Part shown: positions 51,613-60,158 of the stretch, piece by piece
How the letters are laid out: every line of letters begins with the position of its first letter
Position numbering within the stretch: position 1 is the stretch's first letter
Translations under genes and position numbers: made by a program
Assembly (NCBI RefSeq): GCF_016862995.1
Contig: NZ_BOOA01000030.1
Location: 33,928 to 97,927, forward strand
Direction: 5' to 3'
Source of the DNA: Acrocarpospora phusangensis
GTDB lineage: Bacteria; Actinomycetota; Actinomycetes; Streptosporangiales; Streptosporangiaceae
Length of the DNA: 64,000 nt
Notes under the pieces: model-generated
Told to the model about the DNA's origin: nothing
What the model saw: only the letters and a program-made list of their open reading frames with translations
Database searches by the model: none

Positions 51613-53022
51613 ATGACTGAGTACGACGCGATCGTCGTCGGTTCCGGGCCGAACGGGCTGGTCGCGGCGCTGACCATGGCCGAGGCGGGCCGCCGGGTGC
51701 TGCTGCTGGAGGGGGCGCCGCGGTTCGGCGGCGGCCTGCGCAGCGAGGAGCTGACGCTGCCGGGCTTCCTGCACGACGTGTGCGCGACCGTGCTGCCGCT
51801 GTCGGTGGCCTCCCGCGCGCTCCGCGACCGGCTGCCGGAGCTGGGCGTGGAGTTCGCGCACCCGGAGGTCTCCGCCGCGCACCCGCTGGACGACGGGCCC
51901 GCCGTGCTCGTCCACCGCGACCCGGCCAGGACCGCCGCCGCGCTCGGCCGCGACGGCCGCGCCTGGCAGGCCGCCGTCGGCGCCACCGCCCGCGCCGGCT
52001 TCCCCCTGGTCGACACCCTGCTCTCCCCGCTTGGCCTCCCGCGGGCGCCGCTCGCCGCCGCCAGGTACGGCGCGCTCGGCGCCCTGCCCGCCACCGTCCT
52101 GGCCAGAGCCCTGTTCCGTACGGCTCCCGCCCGCGCCGCCTTCGCCGGGATGGCCGCGCACTCGATGCTGGACCTGCGTTCCCCGATCACCGGCGGCTAC
52201 GGGCTGCTGCTGGCGGCGCTGGCCCACTCGGTGGGCTGGCCGGTGGTGCGCGGCGGCTCCCAGGTGATGGCCGACCTGATGGTGGAGCGCCTCCGCAAGC
52301 TGGGCGGGGAGACGCTCGCCGAGCACCGTGTCACGTCGCTGCGGGACCTCCCCCCGGCCGCGTCCGTCCTGCTCGACCTGTCCCCCCGCCAGTTCCTCGC
52401 CATCGCGGACCTGCCGTCCGGGTACGCCCGCCGCCTGGCCCGCTTCCGCCACGGCCCCGGCGTCTTCAAGATCGACTGGGCTCTGGACGGTCCCGTGCCG
52501 TGGCGCGACCCGCGGGTCTCCCGGGCCGCCACGGTCCACCTCGGCGGCACCCTGGAGGAGATCGCCGCCGGTGAGGCCGCGACCATGCGGGGACGCCCGG
52601 CCACCCGGCCGTACGTGCTGGTGGTGCAGCCCTGCGTCGCCGACCCGAGCCGGGCCCCGGAGGGCAGGCAGACCCTCTGGGCGTACTGCCACGTGCCCAA
52701 CGGCTCCACGTACGACATGGCTCCGCACATCGAGGCCCAGATCGAGCGTTTCGCCCCCGGTTTCCGTGATCGCGTGCTCGCGCGGCACGTCATGTCCCCG
52801 GCCGCCATGCAGGCCCACAACCCGAACTACATCGGTGGCGACATCGGCGGCGGCGCGGCCGACCTCACCCAGTTCTTCGGCCGTCCCGTCCACGCCCTCA
52901 AGCCCTGGCGTACGCCCCTGAAGGGCGTCTACCTCTGTTCCGCCAGCACACCGCCGGGAGCGGGCGTCCACGGCATGGGCGGCCACCACGCCGCCACGCT
53001 CGCCCTCAGGGATCAGCGCTGA
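51613..53022 (+). CDS. FAD-dependent oxidoreductase, phytoene desaturase-like
   Basis: A 469-residue flavoprotein. The N-terminal dinucleotide fold is DAIVVGSGPNGLVAALTMAEAG with Glu ending the second strand (LLLEG), followed by RFGGGLRSEELTLPGFLHDV as in carotenoid desaturase/CrtI-like amine-oxidase-fold enzymes. The C-terminal FAD motif is VYLCSASTPPGAGVHGMGGHHAA. It starts 21 bp after the kinase stop, so it may belong to the operon. No other carotenoid genes are present, so substrate is open. The last 17 bases overlap the convergent NTPase gene. Confidence 0.88.
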   Translation: MTEYDAIVVGSGPNGLVAALTMAEAGRRVLLLEGAPRFGGGLRSEELTLPGFLHDVCATVLPLSVASRALRDRLPELGVEFAHPEVSAAHPLDDGPAVLVHRDPARTAAALGRDGRAWQAAVGATARAGFPLVDTLLSPLGLPRAPLAAARYGALGALPATVLARALFRTAPARAAFAGMAAHSMLDLRSPITGGYGLLLAALAHSVGWPVVRGGSQVMADLMVERLRKLGGETLAEHRVTSLRDLPPAASVLLDLSPRQFLAIADLPSGYARRLARFRHGPGVFKIDWALDGPVPWRDPRVSRAATVHLGGTLEEIAAGEAATMRGRPATRPYVLVVQPCVADPSRAPEGRQTLWAYCHVPNGSTYDMAPHIEAQIERFAPGFRDRVLARHVMSPAAMQAHNPNYIGGDIGGGAADLTQFFGRPVHALKPWRTPLKGVYLCSASTPPGAGVHGMGGHHAATLALRDQR

Positions 53023-56000
53023 TCAGGAAGGCCGTCTCCGCGCGGATGCGGCGGATGGTGTGCAGGGCCAGATGGGGGTCGGTGGCGACCAGGACGCGGG
53101 CTTCGGCGATGCGGTCGATCACGTCCGGGTCGTCGCGTATCCGGGTCAGCAGGGCGGGGTCCTCGATGAATATCCTGGTCAGCGCCGCGAGCACGAGCAG
53201 GTGGGCGTGGGCCTGCACCACCACGGGCTCGCCCTGCGCGGCCTTGGGCGCGGCCTCCGCCAGGCCGTCGAGCGCGGCGGCGGTGAGCGGCGCGGCCTCC
53301 GCGCACGTGGCCAGCCATTCGGTGATCTCCGGAGCGTGCGCGTCGCCGAGCCCCGCGGCCACCCGCAACTGCGCCTCCGCGACCGCCCGGAGGTCCTGGC
53401 CGATCAGCCGGGCGGCCAGCGACGGCAGGTCGCGGTCGTCGTAGCGGGCCGCCGTCGTCGTCAGGTCCAGCACGCGCCGGAGGAAGTCGCGGGGCAGCCC
53501 GCCGGTGAGCGCGTGGCAGAGCCACACGTACGGCAGCGGCAGCGGCACCCCGCGCCGGGCGAGCAGCGTCCGCGACTCCGAGCCGCGCAGCCGGGGGATC
53601 CGGACGATCCGGTCGAAGGCGCTGTCGAACGTGTTCCGGATGGCCAGGCTCCGGCGCTCGTAGCCCGCCAGGGCGTCCTCGGAGAGCGCGACGAGGAAGA
53701 AGCACCCGTGCACGCCGAAGACGACCTTCAGGTCGTTGAGGAACCGCTCGGTGTCCTCGGCTTTCCCGATCTTGTCCAGCTCGTCGATCCCGATGATCAC
53801 CTTTCCCTGCAGGCTCTGCCGGTCCAGGGCGATCTGCCCGAGCAGCTCCCGCAGGTCGGCCACCAGCTGCGGATAGCTGCGCAGGTGCTCGGTCCGCTGC
53901 ACGGCCGCCTGCCGGGCCAGCTTCGAACCGCCGGGCAGCGCCATCTCGCCGGTCGTGGTCTCGGTCACCGCCTGGAGGTAGCGCAGCGAGCGGAGATGCC
54001 GGTGAGCGGCCACCTCGGAGGCGCTCGACCCCAGGACCTGGGGCTCGCGCCGGCTCGACCACCACACGGCCGCCAGGCCCCCGGCCAGCAGCGCCCCTCC
54101 GGCGATCGAGACGAGCAGCCCCGGATCCGCCACGAGGCCGGCCAGGAACGGCTGGAGCCGGTCCCACTGGAGCGAGCCGAACAGCAGCACCGCGCCGACC
54201 AGAACGGTGGCGATCGGCAACAGCCCGGCCAGCCCGGCGCGCGGCCCGCGCTCCCCGGTCCGCGTACCCGCCTCGCCGGTGACCTGCTCGCAGACCCGCA
54301 GGAACAGGTGGCCGACGAACTCCCTCGGGTCGTACGCGGTGGGGGCGTGCACGAGCACCCGCAGATTCGCGGTGGCCTGCAGCAGGTCATGCGAGCACAA
54401 CTGCCGCAGCGCCGTGCTCTTCCCGGCCCCCCGCGACCCGCTGAGCCCGATACTCGCACTCCCGAGCCCCGCGATGAGCCGCTCCAGGTACCTGGTCTGC
54501 TCCGTCGCCACGAACTCATCGGTCCGGCTCAGCCCGCTGAGCCTCCCCGGATCGAGCTCCGGCAGAACCACGGCCATCGCGTCACGCTCATCCTCCAACT
54601 CCACCCGCAGCAGCGGCATCAGCCCTTCCCTCACCAGCGCCCGCACCCAGTCCCGGTACGCCTGCTCGGCCGCCACCCGGAAGCCCGCCAGACCGGGCGG
54701 CAACTGGAGCCAGAAGTCCGGGACCGGCGACGCCAGGATCGTGCGGATCTTCGCGGCCGGCGCACTGGAGAGCCAGAGCAGGGTCGCGACGACGCACACA
54801 CCGCAGGCGACCCAGAAGGCAACGGGCGGCGAGGCCGGGTCGAACAGGTCCTTCCCGAACGGGACCGTGCACGCCAGGCAGACGGCGGCCACCAACGGCG
54901 GCGGACTGAACAGCGCGACCACGAACGCCCTGACGTACTGACCCGCTTCAGGGTCCCGCCCGTCGCTCCGCTGTTTCCGGTACGCGAACAACAGACGTAA
55001 GGCGGCCATCGCGAACCAACTCACCAGACCGGCGATTAGCACCATCCGGAAGGCCAGTTCCGGCAACCACAGCATTCCGGCGACCCACCCGGCCACCCCT
55101 CCCGCCGCCCACGCGATCAGCCGGTACAACTGCGCCGGCCTGCTCCAGAACGGCAGCCTGGCGGCGTCCACGAGACGTTTTCTGGCGTTCTGGTAGCGCT
55201 GGTACTGCGTGTCACCCGCCTGCTCGACCGTTTCCGCGTTGGCCGCGAGCAGCCGCTGGATCAGCCTGCCCAGCGCGTCCCGGGACCGCGCCGGATCGGA
55301 ATCGTCGATCTTCAGCAGCACCTCGGGCTGGACGATCGCCTCCTCGCGCACCTTCTCCCGGGTGAACAGATCGATCTTGCTGGTTTCCGGGAAGACAGGA
55401 TCGCCGGAGGGCAAGGCGAAGCCCTCGGCTGGCTCGTGTTCGTGGAGTTCCGCGGCCGGGTCGGTGGAGGTTGCCCAGCTCGGCTCGGGCGGATAGCGGC
55501 CGGCCAGCCAATCCTGCAGCTCCGGGTAGCGGAAACGATAGACAGGTCCGACCTGGCGCAGCACACCCAGCCGCTCGGCGTAACGGAGGAACGACATCAG
55601 GCGTAAGGGCGCCCACCCCCGTGCCGCGAACACGACGACGGCCACGAGGTAGGCGAAAACGGGGGTGCGCAATCCCGCCAGGGACGCCATCGCCAGGCCA
55701 CTGACGAGACCCGCCCGGACCGCCGCGGGCATTCCATCGAGGATGCCCTGGGCGAACCCGAGCGACACTCCCACCGTGAGGCCGACGGCCGCCATGAAGG
55801 TGAGATTCCGTGCCAGGTCCGCGCGGATCGTCGAGCCTGGACTCTGCAGGGAGCCCGCGCGGATCGCGCCGGGGAGAGGATTCGGCGGTCTCTCGCGTCC
55901 GGTGACCGCCAACCCCGCACCCGACGCCGCACCGGCTACGGCAGCGAGCAGGGAGAGCCACCCGGGCGGCCCCGTCCAGTCGCGGAAGGCAAGCGCGGCG

Positions 56001-57214
56001 ACGAGGATCAGGGCGGCTCCGGCGACCGCGCCGATGATGCCGTACAGGCGGGGTGGCAGGGCCCGGGGAAGGCTCCACCAGCTCAGGCTCCGCGTCGCTC
56101 GCCGGTTCATGTGGATGGCGAGAAAGGTCAGCCAGCGATCGATCTGCTCCGGTCTGTAGGGGCGTTCACGGGCAGCCTGATACCGGGCCCCGACCAGGCG
56201 GCCGAGCAGGTGATCGCGTATCGCGTGGGGGACCGGGAAACGAGCGTGATCAGTGAGTTCGGAGGGGTCTCCGTCTTCTCCCTCGTACACGGCGCGCAGC
56301 AGGCTGAGCGTGAGCGGAGTGCTCAGCGCCATCGCCAGAACGCCGCCGGGCTCGGCGACGAGAGCGTCCAGCAACGGTCTCCAGCGGGACCCGGGACCGC
56401 CGTGATCGACGAGGTAGGAGGCGACGTCCTCGATGGAAAGCGGCTGAAAACCGACACTGGCCCCGCCGAACAGAAGACCGGATCGGCGGGAGAGCAGGGA
56501 GCGCTCCAGTTCTCTGGCACGATCCGTCATGATCAACGCTTCGCCGGAGGTGAAGGTCGCCTCCAGAGCGCTGATCATGAGTTGCCGTCTACGCCGGGGA
56601 ACAAGATCGAAATCATCCAGGATCGGAAGAATCCGGCGCGCGGCCACAAGCGCACGGGCATCTTCAGGACGGATCCCGTAGTCGGCGACGATGCGGCCCG
56701 CCAGCCAGTCGTGCAGATGCTCCGTCTCCGGATTCCAGTCGGCGACGCCCACCAGCATCGGAACGGGGTCCGCCCGGGTGCGTGCTCCGAGAAGGGAGAG
56801 CAGCATTTGTGTGGCGAACGTGGTCCTGCCCGAGCCGGGCCGGCCGAAGATCAGCAGACGGCGAACTGGCAGAGCCGAGAAGATCTGGGCAAGCGCGTCG
56901 ACGGACTGGCCCTGTCCGACGTCCTTCCCCGCCCAGCGAAGGGGTATGGAGGCGTCCGGCGGCACCGCCGCTCGCGAAGTCACGAGGACGGCACGGGCGA
57001 GCTGCTCTTCCACCTCAGGAAGCGTCGGGACACGGCTGGCGAGCGACTGCGCGTTCCGCACGAGGAGCAGGACCAGCACCGCGAGGCCGAGGCCGGTATA
57101 CGTCCAGTGCCAGCTCAACCGCCCGTCTTCGAGGACCTGACTGATCGCCACACCGCCCGTGACCGTTGCCGCCGCCACGGCGAGTACGAGCCCGAACGCA
57201 TACATCCGTCCCAT
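53006..57214 (-). CDS. Giant membrane protein with two NTPase modules (NACHT-like and KAP-like)
   Basis: A 1402-residue protein. Two TM helices (about 4-54) are followed by a NACHT/AAA-like module: P-loop FGRPGSGRTT at 123-132, where the usual Lys is Arg130, Walker B ILPILDDFD at 195-203 and IMTDRAREL. Two TM clusters follow (about 385-435 and 465-530), then a soluble part, more TM segments (about 710-820), and a second module: Walker A SGSRGAGKST (about 922-931), a further TM pair (about 975-1035) and Walker B VIIGIDELDKIG (about 1137-1148). A TM pair between Walker A and B is the hallmark of KAP NTPases. ATG 57214 has GGAGG 6 nt upstream. KAP and NACHT proteins often act in phage defence or signalling; here function is unknown. 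Confidence 0.85.
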   Translation of the reverse strand: MGRMYAFGLVLAVAAATVTGGVAISQVLEDGRLSWHWTYTGLGLAVLVLLLVRNAQSLASRVPTLPEVEEQLARAVLVTSRAAVPPDASIPLRWAGKDVGQGQSVDALAQIFSALPVRRLLIFGRPGSGRTTFATQMLLSLLGARTRADPVPMLVGVADWNPETEHLHDWLAGRIVADYGIRPEDARALVAARRILPILDDFDLVPRRRRQLMISALEATFTSGEALIMTDRARELERSLLSRRSGLLFGGASVGFQPLSIEDVASYLVDHGGPGSRWRPLLDALVAEPGGVLAMALSTPLTLSLLRAVYEGEDGDPSELTDHARFPVPHAIRDHLLGRLVGARYQAARERPYRPEQIDRWLTFLAIHMNRRATRSLSWWSLPRALPPRLYGIIGAVAGAALILVAALAFRDWTGPPGWLSLLAAVAGAASGAGLAVTGRERPPNPLPGAIRAGSLQSPGSTIRADLARNLTFMAAVGLTVGVSLGFAQGILDGMPAAVRAGLVSGLAMASLAGLRTPVFAYLVAVVVFAARGWAPLRLMSFLRYAERLGVLRQVGPVYRFRYPELQDWLAGRYPPEPSWATSTDPAAELHEHEPAEGFALPSGDPVFPETSKIDLFTREKVREEAIVQPEVLLKIDDSDPARSRDALGRLIQRLLAANAETVEQAGDTQYQRYQNARKRLVDAARLPFWSRPAQLYRLIAWAAGGVAGWVAGMLWLPELAFRMVLIAGLVSWFAMAALRLLFAYRKQRSDGRDPEAGQYVRAFVVALFSPPPLVAAVCLACTVPFGKDLFDPASPPVAFWVACGVCVVATLLWLSSAPAAKIRTILASPVPDFWLQLPPGLAGFRVAAEQAYRDWVRALVREGLMPLLRVELEDERDAMAVVLPELDPGRLSGLSRTDEFVATEQTRYLERLIAGLGSASIGLSGSRGAGKSTALRQLCSHDLLQATANLRVLVHAPTAYDPREFVGHLFLRVCEQVTGEAGTRTGERGPRAGLAGLLPIATVLVGAVLLFGSLQWDRLQPFLAGLVADPGLLVSIAGGALLAGGLAAVWWSSRREPQVLGSSASEVAAHRHLRSLRYLQAVTETTTGEMALPGGSKLARQAAVQRTEHLRSYPQLVADLRELLGQIALDRQSLQGKVIIGIDELDKIGKAEDTERFLNDLKVVFGVHGCFFLVALSEDALAGYERRSLAIRNTFDSAFDRIVRIPRLRGSESRTLLARRGVPLPLPYVWLCHALTGGLPRDFLRRVLDLTTTAARYDDRDLPSLAARLIGQDLRAVAEAQLRVAAGLGDAHAPEITEWLATCAEAAPLTAAALDGLAEAAPKAAQGEPVVVQAHAHLLVLAALTRIFIEDPALLTRIRDDPDVIDRIAEARVLVATDPHLALHTIRRIRAETAFLISADP

Positions 57215-57298
57215 TCGAAGCCTCCGGACGATTCGGGCAATCTCGCGAGTGGATCCTCCCTAGTACCTTCGGCCGGAACCGCCCGGCGTTTCACCGGA

Positions 57299-57673
57299 TC
57301 AGATCGGGACGAGTTCGCGCAGCCGGGCGGGTGTCAGGTTCTCCTTGCGGATGTAGCCGGTGGCGCCGCAGGTGTGCGCGTCCGGGGGGAGGTCCTCCGC
57401 GGCGTACGTGGAGACCAGGACGACGGTGGTGTCCGGGTGGCTGGCGAGGATGCGGCGGGTGGCCTCGATGCCGTTGATGCCGGGCAGGTTGATGTCCATC
57501 AGGATCACGGTGGGGCGGGTGCGGGCCACTTCGGCGAGGGCCTCCTCGCCGGAGACGGCTTCGGCGATCACCCGCCACCCGGCGACCAGGGCGATGAGTC
57601 GGCGTGCGGCTGCTCGAAACGGTCCCTGGTCGTCGACTATCAGTACGTTCACGCGTACTTCGACGGGCCCCAT
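57299..57673 (-). CDS. Stand-alone response-regulator receiver domain
   Basis: A 124-residue single CheY-like domain. Acidic pair in LIVDDQGPFR, phospho-acceptor Asp60 in LMDINLPGI, Thr/Ser in VLVSTY and Lys110 in GYIRKEN. There is no output domain; the chain ends at the last helix (LRELVPI). The start could also be GTG 57652 just before NVLIVDD. It lies 84 bp upstream of the dual NTPase and 41 bp downstream of the NarL regulator, all leftward, so it may pass phosphate or bind the NTPase as partner. Confidence 0.85.
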   Translation of the reverse strand: MGPVEVRVNVLIVDDQGPFRAAARRLIALVAGWRVIAEAVSGEEALAEVARTRPTVILMDINLPGINGIEATRRILASHPDTTVVLVSTYAAEDLPPDAHTCGATGYIRKENLTPARLRELVPI

Positions 57674-57714
57674 GCTGTCCAGCCTGCCCCATCGGGCACA
57701 CGCCGGTGAGGGTG

Positions 57715-58383
57715 TTACCCCCCCTGTTCGGCGAGGTAGAGCAGCACGGCGAGGACGCGGCGGTTGACCTCGGGGGTGGATTCCAGGCCGAGTTTGGCGA
57801 ACAGCACGCTGATGTGCTTCTCCACCGATTTCTCGCTGAGGTAGAGGGTCTCCCCCACGGCGGCGTTGCTCTTGCCCTGGGCGATCTGGGCGAGCACGTC
57901 CCGTTCGCGGGGGGTGAGCGCGGCCAGCGGGGAGGCGCGGCGTTTGAGCGAGTCGGCCAGGATGCCCTCGACCACGACGGGGTCGATGATCGAGCCGCCC
58001 CTGGCGACCGCGCGGACGGCCTCGACCAGCTGCCCGGGTTCGCCGACGCGTTCCTTCAGCAGGTACGCCCGGCCCGCGCTGCCGGCCGCGAGCAGCATGG
58101 TGGCGTAGGACGGCTCGGCGTACTGGGAGAGGACCACGACGCCGACGCCCGGCCGGGTGGCGCGGAGCTTGGTGGCGGCCTGGATGCCCTCGTCGGTGGA
58201 GGTGGGGGGCATGCGCACGTCGGTGACGACCACGTCGGGCTGGTGGGTGTCCACGGCGGCGAGGAGTTCGGGCAGGTCGGCGCAGGCGGCCACCACCTGT
58301 AACTCCGGATCGCGGGAGAGCACGCGCTGCACACCCTCCCGGATGAGCAGCGAGTCCTCCGCGATCACTACCCGCAATGTCAC
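57715..58383 (-). CDS. NarL/FixJ-family response regulator
   Basis: A 222-residue regulator. Receiver residues 1-125 hold Asp55 in VVTDVRMPP and Lys in YLLKERV; the C-terminal LuxR helix-turn-helix reads LTPRERDVLAQIAQGKSNAAV and SEKSVEKHISVLFAKLGL. The receiver shares the pattern TD-RMPPT--DEGI, GVVVLSQY and GGS-IDP with the receiver-cyclase at 38112, suggesting the same kinase type. No kinase gene is adjacent; the kinase at 49624 is the nearest of suitable type. It is first of a possible leftward unit with the lone receiver and NTPase. Confidence 0.9.
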   Translation of the reverse strand: MTLRVVIAEDSLLIREGVQRVLSRDPELQVVAACADLPELLAAVDTHQPDVVVTDVRMPPTSTDEGIQAATKLRATRPGVGVVVLSQYAEPSYATMLLAAGSAGRAYLLKERVGEPGQLVEAVRAVARGGSIIDPVVVEGILADSLKRRASPLAALTPRERDVLAQIAQGKSNAAVGETLYLSEKSVEKHISVLFAKLGLESTPEVNRRVLAVLLYLAEQGG

Positions 58384-58393
58384 GCGCGGCAGC

Positions 58394-59476
58394 TTACACC
58401 GGGCCGCCCGGCGCGAGTTCGGCGGCGACGGCCGCGGCGAAAGCGTCCACGTCGGCCGCGGTGATGTCGTACGCGCACATCCACCGGACCTCGCCGGTGT
58501 CGGCGTTCCAGGTGTAGAAGCGGTAGCGCTCGCGCAGCCGGTCCGCGGCGGCGGGGTCCAGCTGGGCGAAGACGGCGTTGGCCTGCACGGCCCTGGTGAC
58601 CGTGACGCCGTCGATGCCGCGCACGGCCGCCGCCAGCCGCTGGGCCATCGCGTTGGCCTGCCGCGCGTTGCGCAGCCACAGGTCGCCGGCGAGCAGGGCC
58701 TCGAACTGCACGGACACGAAGCGCATCTTGGAGGCCAGCTGCATGCTGGTCTTGCGCAGGTACGGCAGCCCGCTCGCCGCGTCCGGGTTGAGCACCACCA
58801 CGGCCTCGCCCAGCAGCAGGCCGATCTTGGTGCCGCCGAAGGAGATCACGTCCACGCCCGCGTCCGTGGTGAGCGCCCGGAGCGGCACGTCGAGGGCGGC
58901 GGCGGCGTTGGCGAGGCGGGCGCCGTCCAGGTGCACGAGCAGGCCGAGCCGGTGCGCGTGCTCGCAGACGGCCTTGATCTCGTCGGGGGTGTAGAGGGTG
59001 CCGAGTTCGGTGGCGTTGGAGATGGAGACGACCTTGGGCTGGGCCCGGTGCACGTCGCCGAAGCCCCACGCCTGCCGGTCGATCAGGCCGGGCGTGAGCT
59101 TGCCGTCGGGTGTGGGCACGGGCAGCAGCTTCAGCCCGGCGACCATCTCGGGCGCGCCGCCCTCGTCGGTGTTGATGTGGGCGCTCTCGGCGCAGACGAC
59201 GGCCTCCCAGGGCGCGCACATGGCGCGCAGCGAGACCACGTTGGCGGCCGTGCCGTTGAAGACCGGGAAGGCCTCGGCCCGCTCGCCGAAGTGCCGCTGG
59301 AAGATCCCCTGGAGCGCCTCGGTGTAGACGTCGTCGCCGTAGGAGATCTGGTGGCCGCCGTTGGCGAGCGCGATGGCCTCCATGACCTCCGGGTGCACCC
59401 CGGCGTAGTTGTCGCTGGCGAAGCTGGTCACGGCCGGGTCGTGCCGCCGGATCGCTTGGGTTGCCACGTGTGTCAT
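58394..59476 (-). CDS. Low-specificity L-threonine aldolase-like PLP enzyme
   Basis: A 360-residue fold-type I PLP enzyme cleaving L-threonine or related beta-hydroxy amino acids to glycine and an aldehyde. Features: FASDNYAGVHPEV, SYGDDVYTEALQ, FNGTAANVVSL, HLDGARLANAA and the PLP lysine in SFGGTKIGLLLGEAVVV. Length is normal. It is the third gene of a leftward group with an SDR and a DUF6421 protein. The combination suggests a small pathway on a hydroxy amino acid, but no product can be named. Confidence 0.9.
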   Translation of the reverse strand: MTHVATQAIRRHDPAVTSFASDNYAGVHPEVMEAIALANGGHQISYGDDVYTEALQGIFQRHFGERAEAFPVFNGTAANVVSLRAMCAPWEAVVCAESAHINTDEGGAPEMVAGLKLLPVPTPDGKLTPGLIDRQAWGFGDVHRAQPKVVSISNATELGTLYTPDEIKAVCEHAHRLGLLVHLDGARLANAAAALDVPLRALTTDAGVDVISFGGTKIGLLLGEAVVVLNPDAASGLPYLRKTSMQLASKMRFVSVQFEALLAGDLWLRNARQANAMAQRLAAAVRGIDGVTVTRAVQANAVFAQLDPAAADRLRERYRFYTWNADTGEVRWMCAYDITAADVDAFAAAVAAELAPGGPV

Positions 59477-59504
59477 CCCCGTAGAAAGTCAGATCGTCAG
59501 AGCG

Positions 59505-60158
59505 TCAGGCCGTCAGATCGACGCGGCTGCCGTTGACCTCGGCGGCCGGCCGGTCCCAGAGGCCGGAGATCGCGGCGGCGAGGTCGGCCACGTCGGTGAA
59601 GCCGGGGAACTCCTTGCCGGGGCTGGCGGCCCGCATGCCGTCGTGCACGAGCGCCGTCACGACCAGGATCGCGGCGGCCGCGGAGGAGCCCTCCAGCGCG
59701 TGGGCGAAGGCCCGCGTCCACGCCTCGGCGGCGGCCTTGGCGGTGGCGTAGGCGGCGTTGCCCTGGGTGGGCCGCTCGGCGGCCTTGGCGGACACGATCG
59801 CGAACCGGCCGTCGCCGGAGGCCCGCAGCAGCGGCTCGAAGGCCAGCGTGACGTGCTGGAGGGTCCGGATCAGCAGGTCGTGCAGGAACGCCCAGTCGTC
59901 CAGGGACGTCTCGGCGAAGCTCGGCGACCCGCGCCAGCCGCCGACCAGGTGGATGACGCCGTCCACCCGCCCGTGCTCGGCCTTGACCCGCTCGGCCAGC
60001 CCCAGGACGGCCTCCTGGTCCAGCAGGTCCACCGCCAGCGACCCGTGGGCGCCGGACTTGTCCACGCCGATGACGGTGTCGCCGAGTTCGGCGAACCGGC
60101 GGACGACGGCCTGCCCGGCCGGACCGCCCGCTCCGGCGATGAGAATGACCCGCGACAT
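59505..60158 (-). CDS. Short-chain dehydrogenase/reductase-family protein
   Basis: A 217-residue SDR. The nucleotide loop is LIAGAGGPAGQAVVRRF (GxxGxxG type). The catalytic Tyr and Lys appear in AAYATAKAAAEAW (YxxxK), with Ser in AIVSAKAAERP. Shorter than classical 250-residue SDRs at the C-terminus. ATG 60158 overlaps the DUF6421 stop by one base, so both are co-translated. It lies 28 bp before the threonine-aldolase gene. Confidence 0.88.
   Translation of the reverse strand: MSRVILIAGAGGPAGQAVVRRFAELGDTVIGVDKSGAHGSLAVDLLDQEAVLGLAERVKAEHGRVDGVIHLVGGWRGSPSFAETSLDDWAFLHDLLIRTLQHVTLAFEPLLRASGDGRFAIVSAKAAERPTQGNAAYATAKAAAEAWTRAFAHALEGSSAAAAILVVTALVHDGMRAASPGKEFPGFTDVADLAAAISGLWDRPAAEVNGSRVDLTA

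Noticed and set aside
51613..53022. Carotenoid biosynthesis locus
   Set aside because: Only one CrtI-like flavoprotein is present; no phytoene synthase, prenyl synthase or cyclase lies nearby, so a pathway call is not justified.
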